Below, piece after piece: positions 1-5,459 of a DNA stretch of 5,459 nucleotides; within the stretch, counting starts at the first letter, position 1; each line of letters begins with the position of its first letter. Source of the stretch: an uncultured Gemmataceae bacterium (GTDB taxonomy: Bacteria; Planctomycetota; Planctomycetia; Gemmatales; Gemmataceae); NCBI GenBank assembly GCA_937922175.1, contig CAKZUU010000080.1, positions 1 to 5,459 of the forward strand, given 5' to 3'. The translations under genes and the position numbers were made by a program. The notes below the pieces were generated by a model. That model was not told where the DNA came from, made no database searches, and saw nothing but the letters and a program-made list of their open reading frames with translations.

Positions 1-393
1 GGCACCATCGACATTGTGGAGCATTTGGCATCGGGTTGGGGCATGGAGGCCGAGGCGCGTCGGCAGGGGCGCGATTGGACGGCGCGGCAAATCGGCGAAT
101 TGGCCGAACACGATCCTCTCGCACGAGCCATCCTCGACCGCGGCATCGACGCCTTGGCCGAAGCCTTATGTCAGGTCATCGCCCTGATTTGCCCCCGACG
201 GATCGTGATCGGCGGCGGAGTGTCGCTCTTGGGGGAACAAAAGTGGTTCGCTCCTTTGCGTGCGGCCGTTGCCGAACGCGTCTTTCGACCCTTTGCGGGT
301 TTGACCGAGATTGTTCCCGCGGCACTTGGCGAGGAAGTGGTCGTGAACGGAGCCTTGGCCTTGGCCCGACAGCGGCACGAGGGCAACCTGTAG
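1..393 (+). CDS. ROK-family sugar kinase/regulator, C-terminal fragment
   Basis: This is the last 130 residues of a ROK-family protein; the reading frame is open to the left edge, so the N-terminal ATP-binding lobe and the true start lie outside the window. ROK proteins are either sugar kinases (glucokinase, fructokinase, N-acetylmannosamine kinase types) or sugar-responsive repressors. The visible part begins with a VEHLASGWGM segment (residues 6-15), matching the helix that follows the sugar-binding region in ROK proteins. RIVIGGGVS (67-75) is the conserved glycine-rich turn near the nucleotide site, and LGEEVVVNGALALA (109-122) is the typical family C-terminus. The ROK zinc motif (CxCGxxGCxE), usually just before the visible part, cannot be judged; the residues at the left edge (GTIDIVEH) do not look like its end. 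Substrate, and kinase versus regulator, cannot be decided from this fragment. trpF follows 75 bp downstream on the same strand. Confidence 0.85.
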   Translation, partial: GTIDIVEHLASGWGMEAEARRQGRDWTARQIGELAEHDPLARAILDRGIDALAEALCQVIALICPRRIVIGGGVSLLGEQKWFAPLRAAVAERVFRPFAGLTEIVPAALGEEVVVNGALALARQRHEGNL

Positions 394-452
394 GATGCAG
401 TGTCCACGGGGCGTGCAGCGTCGTGGGGCAGTGGTGAACGATTCAAGCTCAT

Positions 453-457
453 GAAGG
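453..457 (+). promoter_or_regulatory. Probable Shine-Dalgarno for trpF
   Basis: AAGGA lies 11 bases before the ATG at 469. Spacing is slightly long but usable. It supports starting trpF at 469 rather than at the in-frame GTG at 400 or the ATG at 451. No promoter-like pair is evident between the ROK stop and this site, which fits co-transcription with the ROK gene. Confidence 0.4.
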
Positions 458-468
458 ATGATCGCGGC

Positions 469-1101
469 ATGAGTGCCATCCGAGTCAAGATCTGCGGGAT
501 CACCACGCCCGACGACGCGCAGCAGGCCTATGCCGCCGGTGCTGACGCGATCGGATTCAACTTCTTTCCACAATCCCCTCGCTCTGTCACGCCCGAGCGA
601 GCTGCCGCGATCATTCGGGCCTTGCCGCCGTTTCTCGACACGGTCGGTGTCTTCGTCAATTTGAAGGTACGGCAGGCCTGCGCCGTCGCCTATCAATTAG
701 CGTTGGGCAGCATTCAATTATTGGGAGATCCCGCTGACCTGGAAGACTCGTTTCCTTTTCGACGCATCGCCGCCTTTCGGATCCGCGACCGTGACTCCTT
801 GCGCGATGCGGAGGAGTTTCTGCGACGAGCACCCCGTCCAGCCGCCGTTCTGGTCGATGCGTACGTCGCGGGGCAATGGGGAGGAACAGGGCAAACGGCT
901 CCCTGGGAATTGCTGCGCGAATTCCGGCCGGGCGTGCCGCTCATCCTCGCGGGAGGATTGACACCCGACAATGTCGCGGAGGCGATTCGCCAGGTTCAAC
1001 CGGATGGAGTCGATGTCGCGACCGGCGTCGAAACCTCCCCCGGACGTAAAGACGCCGAATTGATGCGGCGATTTGTCGCCGCCGTTAAAGAAGTGCGTTG
1101 A
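469..1101 (+). CDS. trpF: Phosphoribosylanthranilate isomerase
   Basis: TrpF catalyses the Amadori rearrangement of N-(5-phosphoribosyl)anthranilate to CdRP, the third step of tryptophan synthesis from chorismate, in the cytoplasm. The 210-residue product has the normal length of a stand-alone (beta/alpha)8-barrel PRAI. Visible family motifs are RVKICGIT (5-12) with catalytic Cys9; GFNFFPQSPRSV (29-40) with the conserved Arg38; VGVFVN (59-64); VLVDAYVAGQWGGTGQ (127-142) with catalytic Asp130; LILAGGLTPDNV (158-169) and VDVATGVETSPGRKD (181-195), the phosphate-binding end of the barrel. The start at 469 puts KICG at the usual distance from the N-terminus; the upstream in-frame GTG (400) and ATG (451) would add 23 or 6 residues with no family similarity. 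One oddity: the usual QLHG motif on strand 4 reads QLLG (83-86). It is probably co-transcribed with the ROK gene and converges on purD. No other trp gene is visible, so it is not in a classic trp operon here. Confidence 0.95.
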   Translation: MSAIRVKICGITTPDDAQQAYAAGADAIGFNFFPQSPRSVTPERAAAIIRALPPFLDTVGVFVNLKVRQACAVAYQLALGSIQLLGDPADLEDSFPFRRIAAFRIRDRDSLRDAEEFLRRAPRPAAVLVDAYVAGQWGGTGQTAPWELLREFRPGVPLILAGGLTPDNVAEAIRQVQPDGVDVATGVETSPGRKDAELMRRFVAAVKEVR

Positions 1102-1104
1102 ACG

Positions 1105-2439
1105 TCAAAGGGCCTCCAGAGCGGGCGGAGTCGGCGGAGGAGGCGCGGGAGGAGGCAGCAAGGCTTTGTCGGCGATGTCTTTGCGGTAGTGCATTCCTAA
1201 AAACGAGATTCGCGACACCGCCTCGTAAGCGCGTCGCTTGGCATCCGCCAGAGTGTCTCCCAGCGCGGTGACTCCCAAGACCCGGCCGCCATCGGTCAGG
1301 ATTACGTCGCCCTCGCGCCGAGTCCCCGCGTGGAAAACTTGGACATCCGTCATGCGACCGACGTCCTCCAACCCTTGGATGACGCGCCCCTTCACGTACG
1401 GTCCCGGATATCCCTGACTGCACAACACCACGCAAACCGCCGGCCGGGGATCCCATTCGATTCGACTTTCGTCGATCTCGCCCAGGGTTTCGTCGACAAC
1501 CGCCTCGAGCAAGTCGAGCAAATCCGACTTCAACCGCATGAGAAGCGGTTGTGTTTCCGGATCCCCAAACCGGACGTTGTACTCCAAGACCCGGGGGCCT
1601 TGGCTGGTCAACATCAGGCCGGTGAACAACAGCCCCTTGAACGACATGCGGACGTGTTTCATCGCGGAAACCGTGGGGACGAGGACTTGCTCCTCGATCT
1701 GCTGTAGCAATTCGGGAGTCGCGATCGGGGCCGGACAATAAGCTCCCATCCCCCCGGTGTTGGGTCCTTGGTCGCCGTCGTAAACCGCCTTGTGATCTTG
1801 CGTCGGCGGCAGAGGCAGAATCGTCCGTCCGGACACCAGCGAAAACAGGCTCAATTCCTGCCCTTCCAACCGTTTCTCAACGACCACTTGCCGACCCACG
1901 GCGGCACCAAATTCCTCACGAATCATGATGCGGTCGATGGCATTGAGAGCTTCTTGCCGCGTGGAACAGACGATCACTCCTTTGCCGGCCGCCAATCCAT
2001 CGGCCTTGACAACCAAGGGATACTCCCGCGACTCGATGTACAAACGTGCCGGTTGAGGATGGTCGAACGTGCGGAATTCGGCCGTGGGAACGTCCGCCTG
2101 TCGCATCAGGTTTTTCGCAAACACCTTGCTGGCTTCAAGCTGAGCGGCATTTTTGGTCGGCCCGAAAACGCGCAAGCGCTCCTTTTGCATCGCGTCGGTC
2201 AGACCGTGGGCCAACGGCTCTTCCGGCCCAATGACGACCAGGCCCACTCTCTCCTTCTTGGCGAAACGAATCAAACGATCAAAATCGTTCGGCGTGAACT
2301 CGATCGGGACATTCTCCGCCTGCATCGCCGTCCCGGCATTGCCCGGAGCACAAAACAACCGATCCACTCGTGGTGATTGCGCCAATTTCCACACCAACGC
2401 ATGTTCGCGACCACCCCTGCCAATCACCAAAACTCTCAT
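1105..2439 (-). CDS. purD: Phosphoribosylamine--glycine ligase (GAR synthetase)
   Basis: PurD joins 5-phosphoribosylamine and glycine with ATP to make glycinamide ribonucleotide, the second step of de novo purine synthesis. The 444-residue product is complete. The N-terminal domain starts MRVLVIGRGGREHAL (1-15) and includes VIGPEEPLAHGL (69-80). The ATP-grasp region shows PLVVKADGLAAGKGV (141-155), LEGQELSLFSL (191-201), TQDHKAVYDGDQGPNTGGMGAY (213-234) and LEYNVRFGDPETQ (285-297), where Glu286 and Asn288 are the expected magnesium ligands. The C-terminal domain ends near YRKDIADKAL (418-427). The start at 2439 matches the family N-terminus and has GGGGGA seven bases upstream; an ATG at 2454 would add five residues and has no obvious ribosome binding site. 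The oddity is a roughly 17-residue tail after the normal family end, with nine prolines among residues 429-439. The gene stands alone on its strand here, convergent with trpF (3 bp apart) and divergent from the SEC-C/TPR gene. Confidence 0.97.
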   Translation of the reverse strand: MRVLVIGRGGREHALVWKLAQSPRVDRLFCAPGNAGTAMQAENVPIEFTPNDFDRLIRFAKKERVGLVVIGPEEPLAHGLTDAMQKERLRVFGPTKNAAQLEASKVFAKNLMRQADVPTAEFRTFDHPQPARLYIESREYPLVVKADGLAAGKGVIVCSTRQEALNAIDRIMIREEFGAAVGRQVVVEKRLEGQELSLFSLVSGRTILPLPPTQDHKAVYDGDQGPNTGGMGAYCPAPIATPELLQQIEEQVLVPTVSAMKHVRMSFKGLLFTGLMLTSQGPRVLEYNVRFGDPETQPLLMRLKSDLLDLLEAVVDETLGEIDESRIEWDPRPAVCVVLCSQGYPGPYVKGRVIQGLEDVGRMTDVQVFHAGTRREGDVILTDGGRVLGVTALGDTLADAKRRAYEAVSRISFLGMHYRKDIADKALLPPPAPPPPTPPALEAL

Positions 2440-2558
2440 ACCCGTATCCCCCATCGCCCGGCGTCACTTCTCACTCGCGCCGACGACGTTGCTTTCCCGT
2501 ATCCTATAGCTACCAGATGTCGGATAAATACTTCGCGGCAAGTCACGGAACTTTGTCC
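2440..2558. promoter_or_regulatory. Divergent intergenic region, probable promoters of purD and the SEC-C/TPR gene
   Basis: This 119-bp gap between two divergently read genes is the only place where both can have promoters. It contains an AT-rich island at about 2500-2532 (TATCCTATAGCTA, then GGATAAATACTT) that stands out from the GC-rich surroundings. On the plus strand TATCCT (2500-2505) or TATAGC (2505-2510) each match a sigma-70 -10 box at four of six positions, but no good -35 box lies at proper spacing. On the minus strand a weak pair can be drawn (TTTATC, 16-base spacer, TAGGAT). These are suggestive only. No riboswitch-like or clear operator structure was found; in particular I could not identify a purine-responsive element. 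Confidence 0.35.
2447..2452 (-). promoter_or_regulatory. Shine-Dalgarno for purD
   Basis: Read on the minus strand this is GGGGGA, ending seven bases before the ATG at 2439. It decides the start between 2439 and the in-frame ATG at 2454, whose upstream bases do not resemble a ribosome binding site. Confidence 0.5.
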
Positions 2559-4658
2559 ATGATTGATCCGTATGCGTCATGTCCTTGTGGAAGCGGCAAG
2601 AAATTCAAATGGTGCTGCGCCGGCATTCATGAGTCGATCGAGAAGGCGTTAGAGCAATTTCGCAACGGTCAGCACGAAATGGCGTTGCATACCCTCGACG
2701 AGGTCATCAAAGCGCACCCGCGCAACCCCGAACCGTGGGGTCGAAAAGCTCAACTCTTGCACGCCTCCGGTCGGATCGAAGAAGCCGAACAGGCGATTGA
2801 TGAAGCCTTTACTATCAACCCGAGTTACCCGTTCGGATTTTTACTCCGCGGCATCTTCCGTGAGGACGAAGGCGAAGCAGAGGGAGCCGCGATGCTCTAT
2901 CGCAAAGCCGTGGAGCTCTACGCTGCCGACGCCCACGAACAGTTGTCCTTCCTCTACGAGCGGATTGGCCAATTTGAGTTAGAGCGGAACCACTTTCTGG
3001 CTGCTCGTTACGCTTTCGGACAATGCCTCCGCCTGATGCCCGAAAATCAGGAACTCCGCGATGCCTACGATCGCACCTTCGGTGCCTCCAGTCATGCCCC
3101 GGCTGTCGCCCGGCAGGAGCTCCGTCTGCTCGGTTACGAACCCAAACGACCTCCCGAATGGAATGAAGCCGTCAGCAAAGGGAACTCGGGGCGTCTCTCC
3201 GAAGCGGTGAGGTACTTCGAAAATGTGGTCAAACAACGCAAAGCGGACCCATGGGCGTGGTACAACGCCGGTTTGCTGCGGGCGTGGCTGGGCGACAATG
3301 CGCGGGCCTTGGAACACTGGGAGCAGTACATCGAAAAAGAACGTGACGAGGCGAAGGCGGTTCCCGTTGCCGCGCTGATGCAAGTCCTCGCCATGGGTCA
3401 AGATGTTTTGGAGCGGACAGATTACGTCCATTACAGTGTCGGCGGGCGGATCCGAGATTTGAATGCGATTTCTCGTTTGATTCAGGGATGGATTCGAGAA
3501 AGCCGCTTCGTCCCGCTGCATTATGACCCACCGAGCGCGACGATCACCGGGTTCATCTTGCAAGAATCGACCGGACTCGTCGGAGCCGCGGCCCCCAGCG
3601 CGTTACCTGCCGTCGCCACGCTGACCATCATCCGCGATCAGCTTCGCTTCGCCTCGTCCCAACGTGACACGCTGGAGAGGCTGGTTCAGGAATTTCGCAC
3701 GCTGGCCGGGGAGATGTCCGTCGCCCTCGAAGAGACGCCGAGTCGTCGACCTGCACGGTTCAGTGATGTGAACCTGGAAACGATGTTATTCCCAACGTCG
3801 GGCGAATTCACCATCGATTACCCCAGCCGGCTCCGCGAACATGTCATGCACTTCTTCGAGGAGGTGTGGCTGAATCGGCCCACTCAAGCCCTGGGTGGTC
3901 TCTCACCGCGTCAGGCTGCGGAGCAAACCGCTTTTCGCCGTCGCTTGCTCGGATTGATCCAGTTTCGCGAGGAACTTTTGGCGTTCTCTCGTCCCAAAGC
4001 GAAGCGGGAGGACAGCAGCAGCGACGAGCCGATCTACGACTTTTCGCGTCTGCGTCAACTTTTGCACTTGGACACGGAGCCACCTCCCCCCGCGATCGAC
4101 TTCACGAGCATGTCCGCCGCCGACCTCGCCGAATTGGACCTCGATACGTTGAGCGGGGAGCAATTAGAGAGGGCGTTTCGGATGGCCGTCAATCTGGATG
4201 CCCGGCCTTTGGCTCGAAAATTCGTCGATGCCATCCTTTCCCGACCGGCAGACCCGCAGCGACCCGATTTGTACCCCTTTTACAAGTATCTGATCGATCA
4301 AGCGCAAACCCAGGCCGATTGGGAGCAGGCACTGCGCTTCGTGGAGGCGGGACTGCGAGCCGACGCCGAACGAAATCAAGGGCTTCGTCGCAACGACTAC
4401 GAGGTCCGGCGGGCTCAGCTTTTGGCCAAGAAAGGCGACGCCGAAAAGGCCGCTCAGACCTTTCAAGAGGTTATCGACCGAGTGCCCAACGAACCGAAGT
4501 ATCGCGGCACTGCCGCCGAGGCGATGTTGAGTCTTCGCCAAGGGAAACGCGCTCTCAACTTTGCCGAGGGCGGACTCGAGGTCGCCCGAAAAGTCGGGAA
4601 CCGCGACCTGGAGGCTTACTTCAAGGAGCTCGTTTCCGCCGCCCAGAGAATTGCCTGA
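2559..4658 (+). CDS. SEC-C zinc-motif and TPR-repeat protein, function unknown
   Basis: The product is 699 residues from the ATG at 2559. It opens with a SEC-C metal-binding motif, CPCGSGKKFKWCC (8-20); Cys8, Cys10, Cys19 and Cys20 are the expected zinc ligands. SEC-C motifs occur at the SecA C-terminus and in many unrelated proteins as a small protein- or nucleic-acid-contact module. TPR-like helical repeats follow at about 26-170 (for example GQHEMALHTLDEVIKAHP, 37-54) and 206-258. The middle (about 285-400) has no fold I recognise. Residues 422-476 hold a conserved-looking segment, VWLNRPTQALGGLSPRQAA (436-454). A low-complexity linker with four prolines in a row lies at 508-511, then more TPR-like helices at 586-690. 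No signal peptide or membrane segment is seen, so a cytoplasmic scaffold or adaptor is the likely role; no enzyme signature is visible. The start at 2559 puts SEC-C at the extreme N-terminus and has ACGGAA eight bases upstream. The ATG at 2517 would add 14 residues and lacks a ribosome binding site. I recall similar proteins from planctomycetes, without an assigned function. Confidence 0.85.
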   Translation: MIDPYASCPCGSGKKFKWCCAGIHESIEKALEQFRNGQHEMALHTLDEVIKAHPRNPEPWGRKAQLLHASGRIEEAEQAIDEAFTINPSYPFGFLLRGIFREDEGEAEGAAMLYRKAVELYAADAHEQLSFLYERIGQFELERNHFLAARYAFGQCLRLMPENQELRDAYDRTFGASSHAPAVARQELRLLGYEPKRPPEWNEAVSKGNSGRLSEAVRYFENVVKQRKADPWAWYNAGLLRAWLGDNARALEHWEQYIEKERDEAKAVPVAALMQVLAMGQDVLERTDYVHYSVGGRIRDLNAISRLIQGWIRESRFVPLHYDPPSATITGFILQESTGLVGAAAPSALPAVATLTIIRDQLRFASSQRDTLERLVQEFRTLAGEMSVALEETPSRRPARFSDVNLETMLFPTSGEFTIDYPSRLREHVMHFFEEVWLNRPTQALGGLSPRQAAEQTAFRRRLLGLIQFREELLAFSRPKAKREDSSSDEPIYDFSRLRQLLHLDTEPPPPAIDFTSMSAADLAELDLDTLSGEQLERAFRMAVNLDARPLARKFVDAILSRPADPQRPDLYPFYKYLIDQAQTQADWEQALRFVEAGLRADAERNQGLRRNDYEVRRAQLLAKKGDAEKAAQTFQEVIDRVPNEPKYRGTAAEAMLSLRQGKRALNFAEGGLEVARKVGNRDLEAYFKELVSAAQRIA

Positions 4659-4762
4659 CCGCACCCAGCCGGGGATTTGCCTGCATAAGGGATGAAGTCG
4701 GGTCCGACTCGGGACGGCGGCGAGCGCGTTTGAAGAACGAGCCGCGTCGGCAGCGGCCGAGG
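4659..4762. other. Convergent intergenic region with two small inverted repeats
   Basis: This 104-bp region lies between the stop codons of two converging genes, where transcription from both sides must end. An inverted repeat, AGTCGG-GT-CCGACT, spans 4696-4709; folded with a realistic loop it gives five pairs around GGTC. It is placed to stop plus-strand transcription 38 bases after the SEC-C/TPR stop, but no T-run follows it. A second, better hairpin at 4741-4757 is listed separately for the minus strand. No small gene with a plausible start is visible. Confidence 0.4.
4729..4757 (-). terminator. Candidate terminator of the TPR/alpha-CTD gene
   Basis: On the minus strand, five bases after the stop codon, GCCGC-TGCCGAC-GCGGC (4757-4741) forms a five-pair all-GC stem with a seven-base loop, extendable by one G-U pair. 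The following minus-strand bases are TCGTTCTTCAAA, T-rich for this region but broken by C and G. The stem is short and the tail imperfect, so this is a weak intrinsic-terminator call. Confidence 0.3.
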
Positions 4763-5459
4763 TCAATCGCCCCGTAGCTTCAGCCCCAGCGCCGCCAGCT
4801 TTTCCCTTACCTCGTTCAGCGAAGTCATGCCGAAGTTCTTCGCTTCGAGCAGCTCATCCGCCGTCCGCGCGCACAACTCTCCCACTGTGCCGATATTCAA
4901 CTTGTTCATGCACTTCCGGGCGCGAACCGACAAGTTGAGGTCCATCACCGGCTTGTTCATGATGGCTTGCTCTTCCGCACTGAGCGACGAGTGATGCGAC
5001 CGATGCGAGCGCGGCTCGTAGGCCGCCCCCTGCTCCAGCGACTGACCGATCCGCAAACCTTTGCTGGCCATGATTTCACGTAATTCGGCCAACGACGTCT
5101 CCCCGAAATTCTTGCTCGCCAGCAACTGAGCCTCGGTCACCCGAGTCAGGTCGCCCAACGTTTTAATGTTCATCTTCTTCAGACAATTACGGCTTCGGAC
5201 CGACAACTCGAAGTCGGTCACCGCAATATCCAGGACCTGACGGAAGGCGGCCGTCGTGTGGTCTTCGTCGGAATGATAGTATTGAGTCGTGGAGGCCTGC
5301 GCGTCTTTCAAAAACAATCGAGCACGATCGCGTGCCTCTTCGTCGCTCAATTGGGCCCGCAGGATCCGGTTATAACATTCCGCCGCCTTGTCGTATCTCT
5401 CATTGTCCTCGTACAAGACGCCGAGATTGTTCACCGCGGCAAGATGCACCGGCGGATGA
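4763..5459 (-). CDS. TPR protein with tandem RNA polymerase alpha-CTD domains, C-terminal part
   Basis: The frame is open to the right window edge (HPP precedes a GTG codon at 5449), so the N-terminus is missing; residues are numbered from that GTG for convenience only. Residues 1-32 (VNNLGVLYEDNERYDKAA, 6-23) form a TPR. A polar linker (about 33-72) leads to two copies of the RNA polymerase alpha C-terminal domain, a helix-hairpin-helix-like fold: copy 1 at about 76-136 (FELSVRSRNCLKKMNI, NFGETSLAELRE) and copy 2 at about 167-226 (LNLSVRARKCMNKLNI, NFGMTSLNEVRE), joined by a His/Ser-rich linker. In E. coli RpoA the matching residues Arg265, Asn268, Cys269, Gly296, Ser299 and Glu302 contact UP-element DNA. 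Copy 1 keeps all six (Arg85, Asn88, Cys89, Gly116, Ser119, Glu122); copy 2 has Lys179 for Asn268. This is not RpoA: TPRs, not the alpha-NTD, precede the module and it is duplicated. A role in transcription, by binding DNA, polymerase or regulators, is inferred. I recall close relatives as widespread in planctomycetes. Confidence 0.85.
   Translation of the reverse strand, partial: HPPVHLAAVNNLGVLYEDNERYDKAAECYNRILRAQLSDEEARDRARLFLKDAQASTTQYYHSDEDHTTAAFRQVLDIAVTDFELSVRSRNCLKKMNIKTLGDLTRVTEAQLLASKNFGETSLAELREIMASKGLRIGQSLEQGAAYEPRSHRSHHSSLSAEEQAIMNKPVMDLNLSVRARKCMNKLNIGTVGELCARTADELLEAKNFGMTSLNEVREKLAALGLKLRGD

Noticed and set aside
400..468. GTG at 400 (or ATG at 451) as the start of trpF
   Set aside because: The added residues have no PRAI similarity and would push the KICG motif too far from the N-terminus; the ATG at 469 has AAGGA upstream.
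1112..1144. GCCTCC ... GGAGGC inverted repeat near the end of purD as a terminator
   Set aside because: It has a six-pair stem with a 21-base loop, lies inside the repetitive proline-coding tail and is not followed by a T-run on either strand; it is a by-product of GGN-rich sequence.
1768..2376. A 202-codon plus-strand open frame antisense to purD
   Set aside because: The minus-strand frame is clearly PurD; this frame has no family similarity and no ribosome binding site that stands out.
2370..2558. An N-terminal extension of the SEC-C/TPR protein upstream of 2559
   Set aside because: The frame stays open but part of it is antisense to the 5' end of purD, the peptide looks random, and SEC-C proteins of this kind begin close to the motif.
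3866..4777. A 303-codon plus-strand open frame overlapping the end of the SEC-C/TPR gene
   Set aside because: It lies in another frame of a well-supported gene, its product is Arg/Ser/Gly-rich with no recognisable domain, and long open shadow frames are expected in GC-rich DNA.
4763..5459. Annotation as rpoA (RNA polymerase alpha subunit)
   Set aside because: RpoA has one C-terminal domain after an alpha-NTD; this protein has two copies preceded by a TPR and no ribosomal-protein neighbours.
1..5459. Mobile element, CRISPR array, tRNA or rRNA gene, toxin-antitoxin or phage-defence genes
   Set aside because: I looked on both strands and found no terminal inverted repeats, transposase motifs, regularly spaced repeats or RNA gene signatures; nearly all of the sequence is accounted for by five genes.

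Overview
The window reads as GC-rich bacterial chromosome, most likely from a planctomycete. The main reason is two proteins I recognise from memory as recurring in that phylum: a TPR protein ending in two RNA-polymerase-alpha C-terminal domains, and a large SEC-C plus TPR protein whose N-terminus carries CPCGSGKKFKWCC. I could not confirm the assignment or narrow it to an order. I see no insertion sequence, phage gene, tRNA, rRNA or CRISPR array. Genes are tightly packed on both strands.

Layout: (1) 1-393 (+) is the C-terminal end of a ROK-family sugar kinase or regulator, cut by the window edge. (2) 469-1101 (+) is trpF, phosphoribosylanthranilate isomerase, 75 bp downstream on the same strand and probably co-transcribed. 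(3) 1105-2439 (-) is purD, GAR synthetase. It converges on trpF with only 3 bp between the stop codons and has an unusual proline-rich C-terminal tail. (4) 2440-2558 is a divergent intergenic region containing an AT-rich island, and is the likely place for both the purD promoter and the promoter of the next gene. (5) 2559-4658 (+) is a 699-residue SEC-C/TPR protein of unknown function. (6) 4659-4762 is a convergent intergenic region with two small inverted repeats. (7) 4763-5459 (-) is the C-terminal part of a TPR protein with tandem alpha-CTD domains, cut by the window edge.

The ROK, trpF and purD genes belong to ordinary central metabolism (sugar phosphorylation or sensing, tryptophan synthesis, purine synthesis), and nothing seen links them functionally. 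The two less ordinary genes are the neighbouring TPR proteins. The alpha-CTD protein carries a duplicated DNA- and factor-binding module that normally belongs to RNA polymerase, without any polymerase subunit body in the visible part. It is the best candidate here for poorly described biology, although the family itself appears to be a known, conserved planctomycete protein and not unique to this window.
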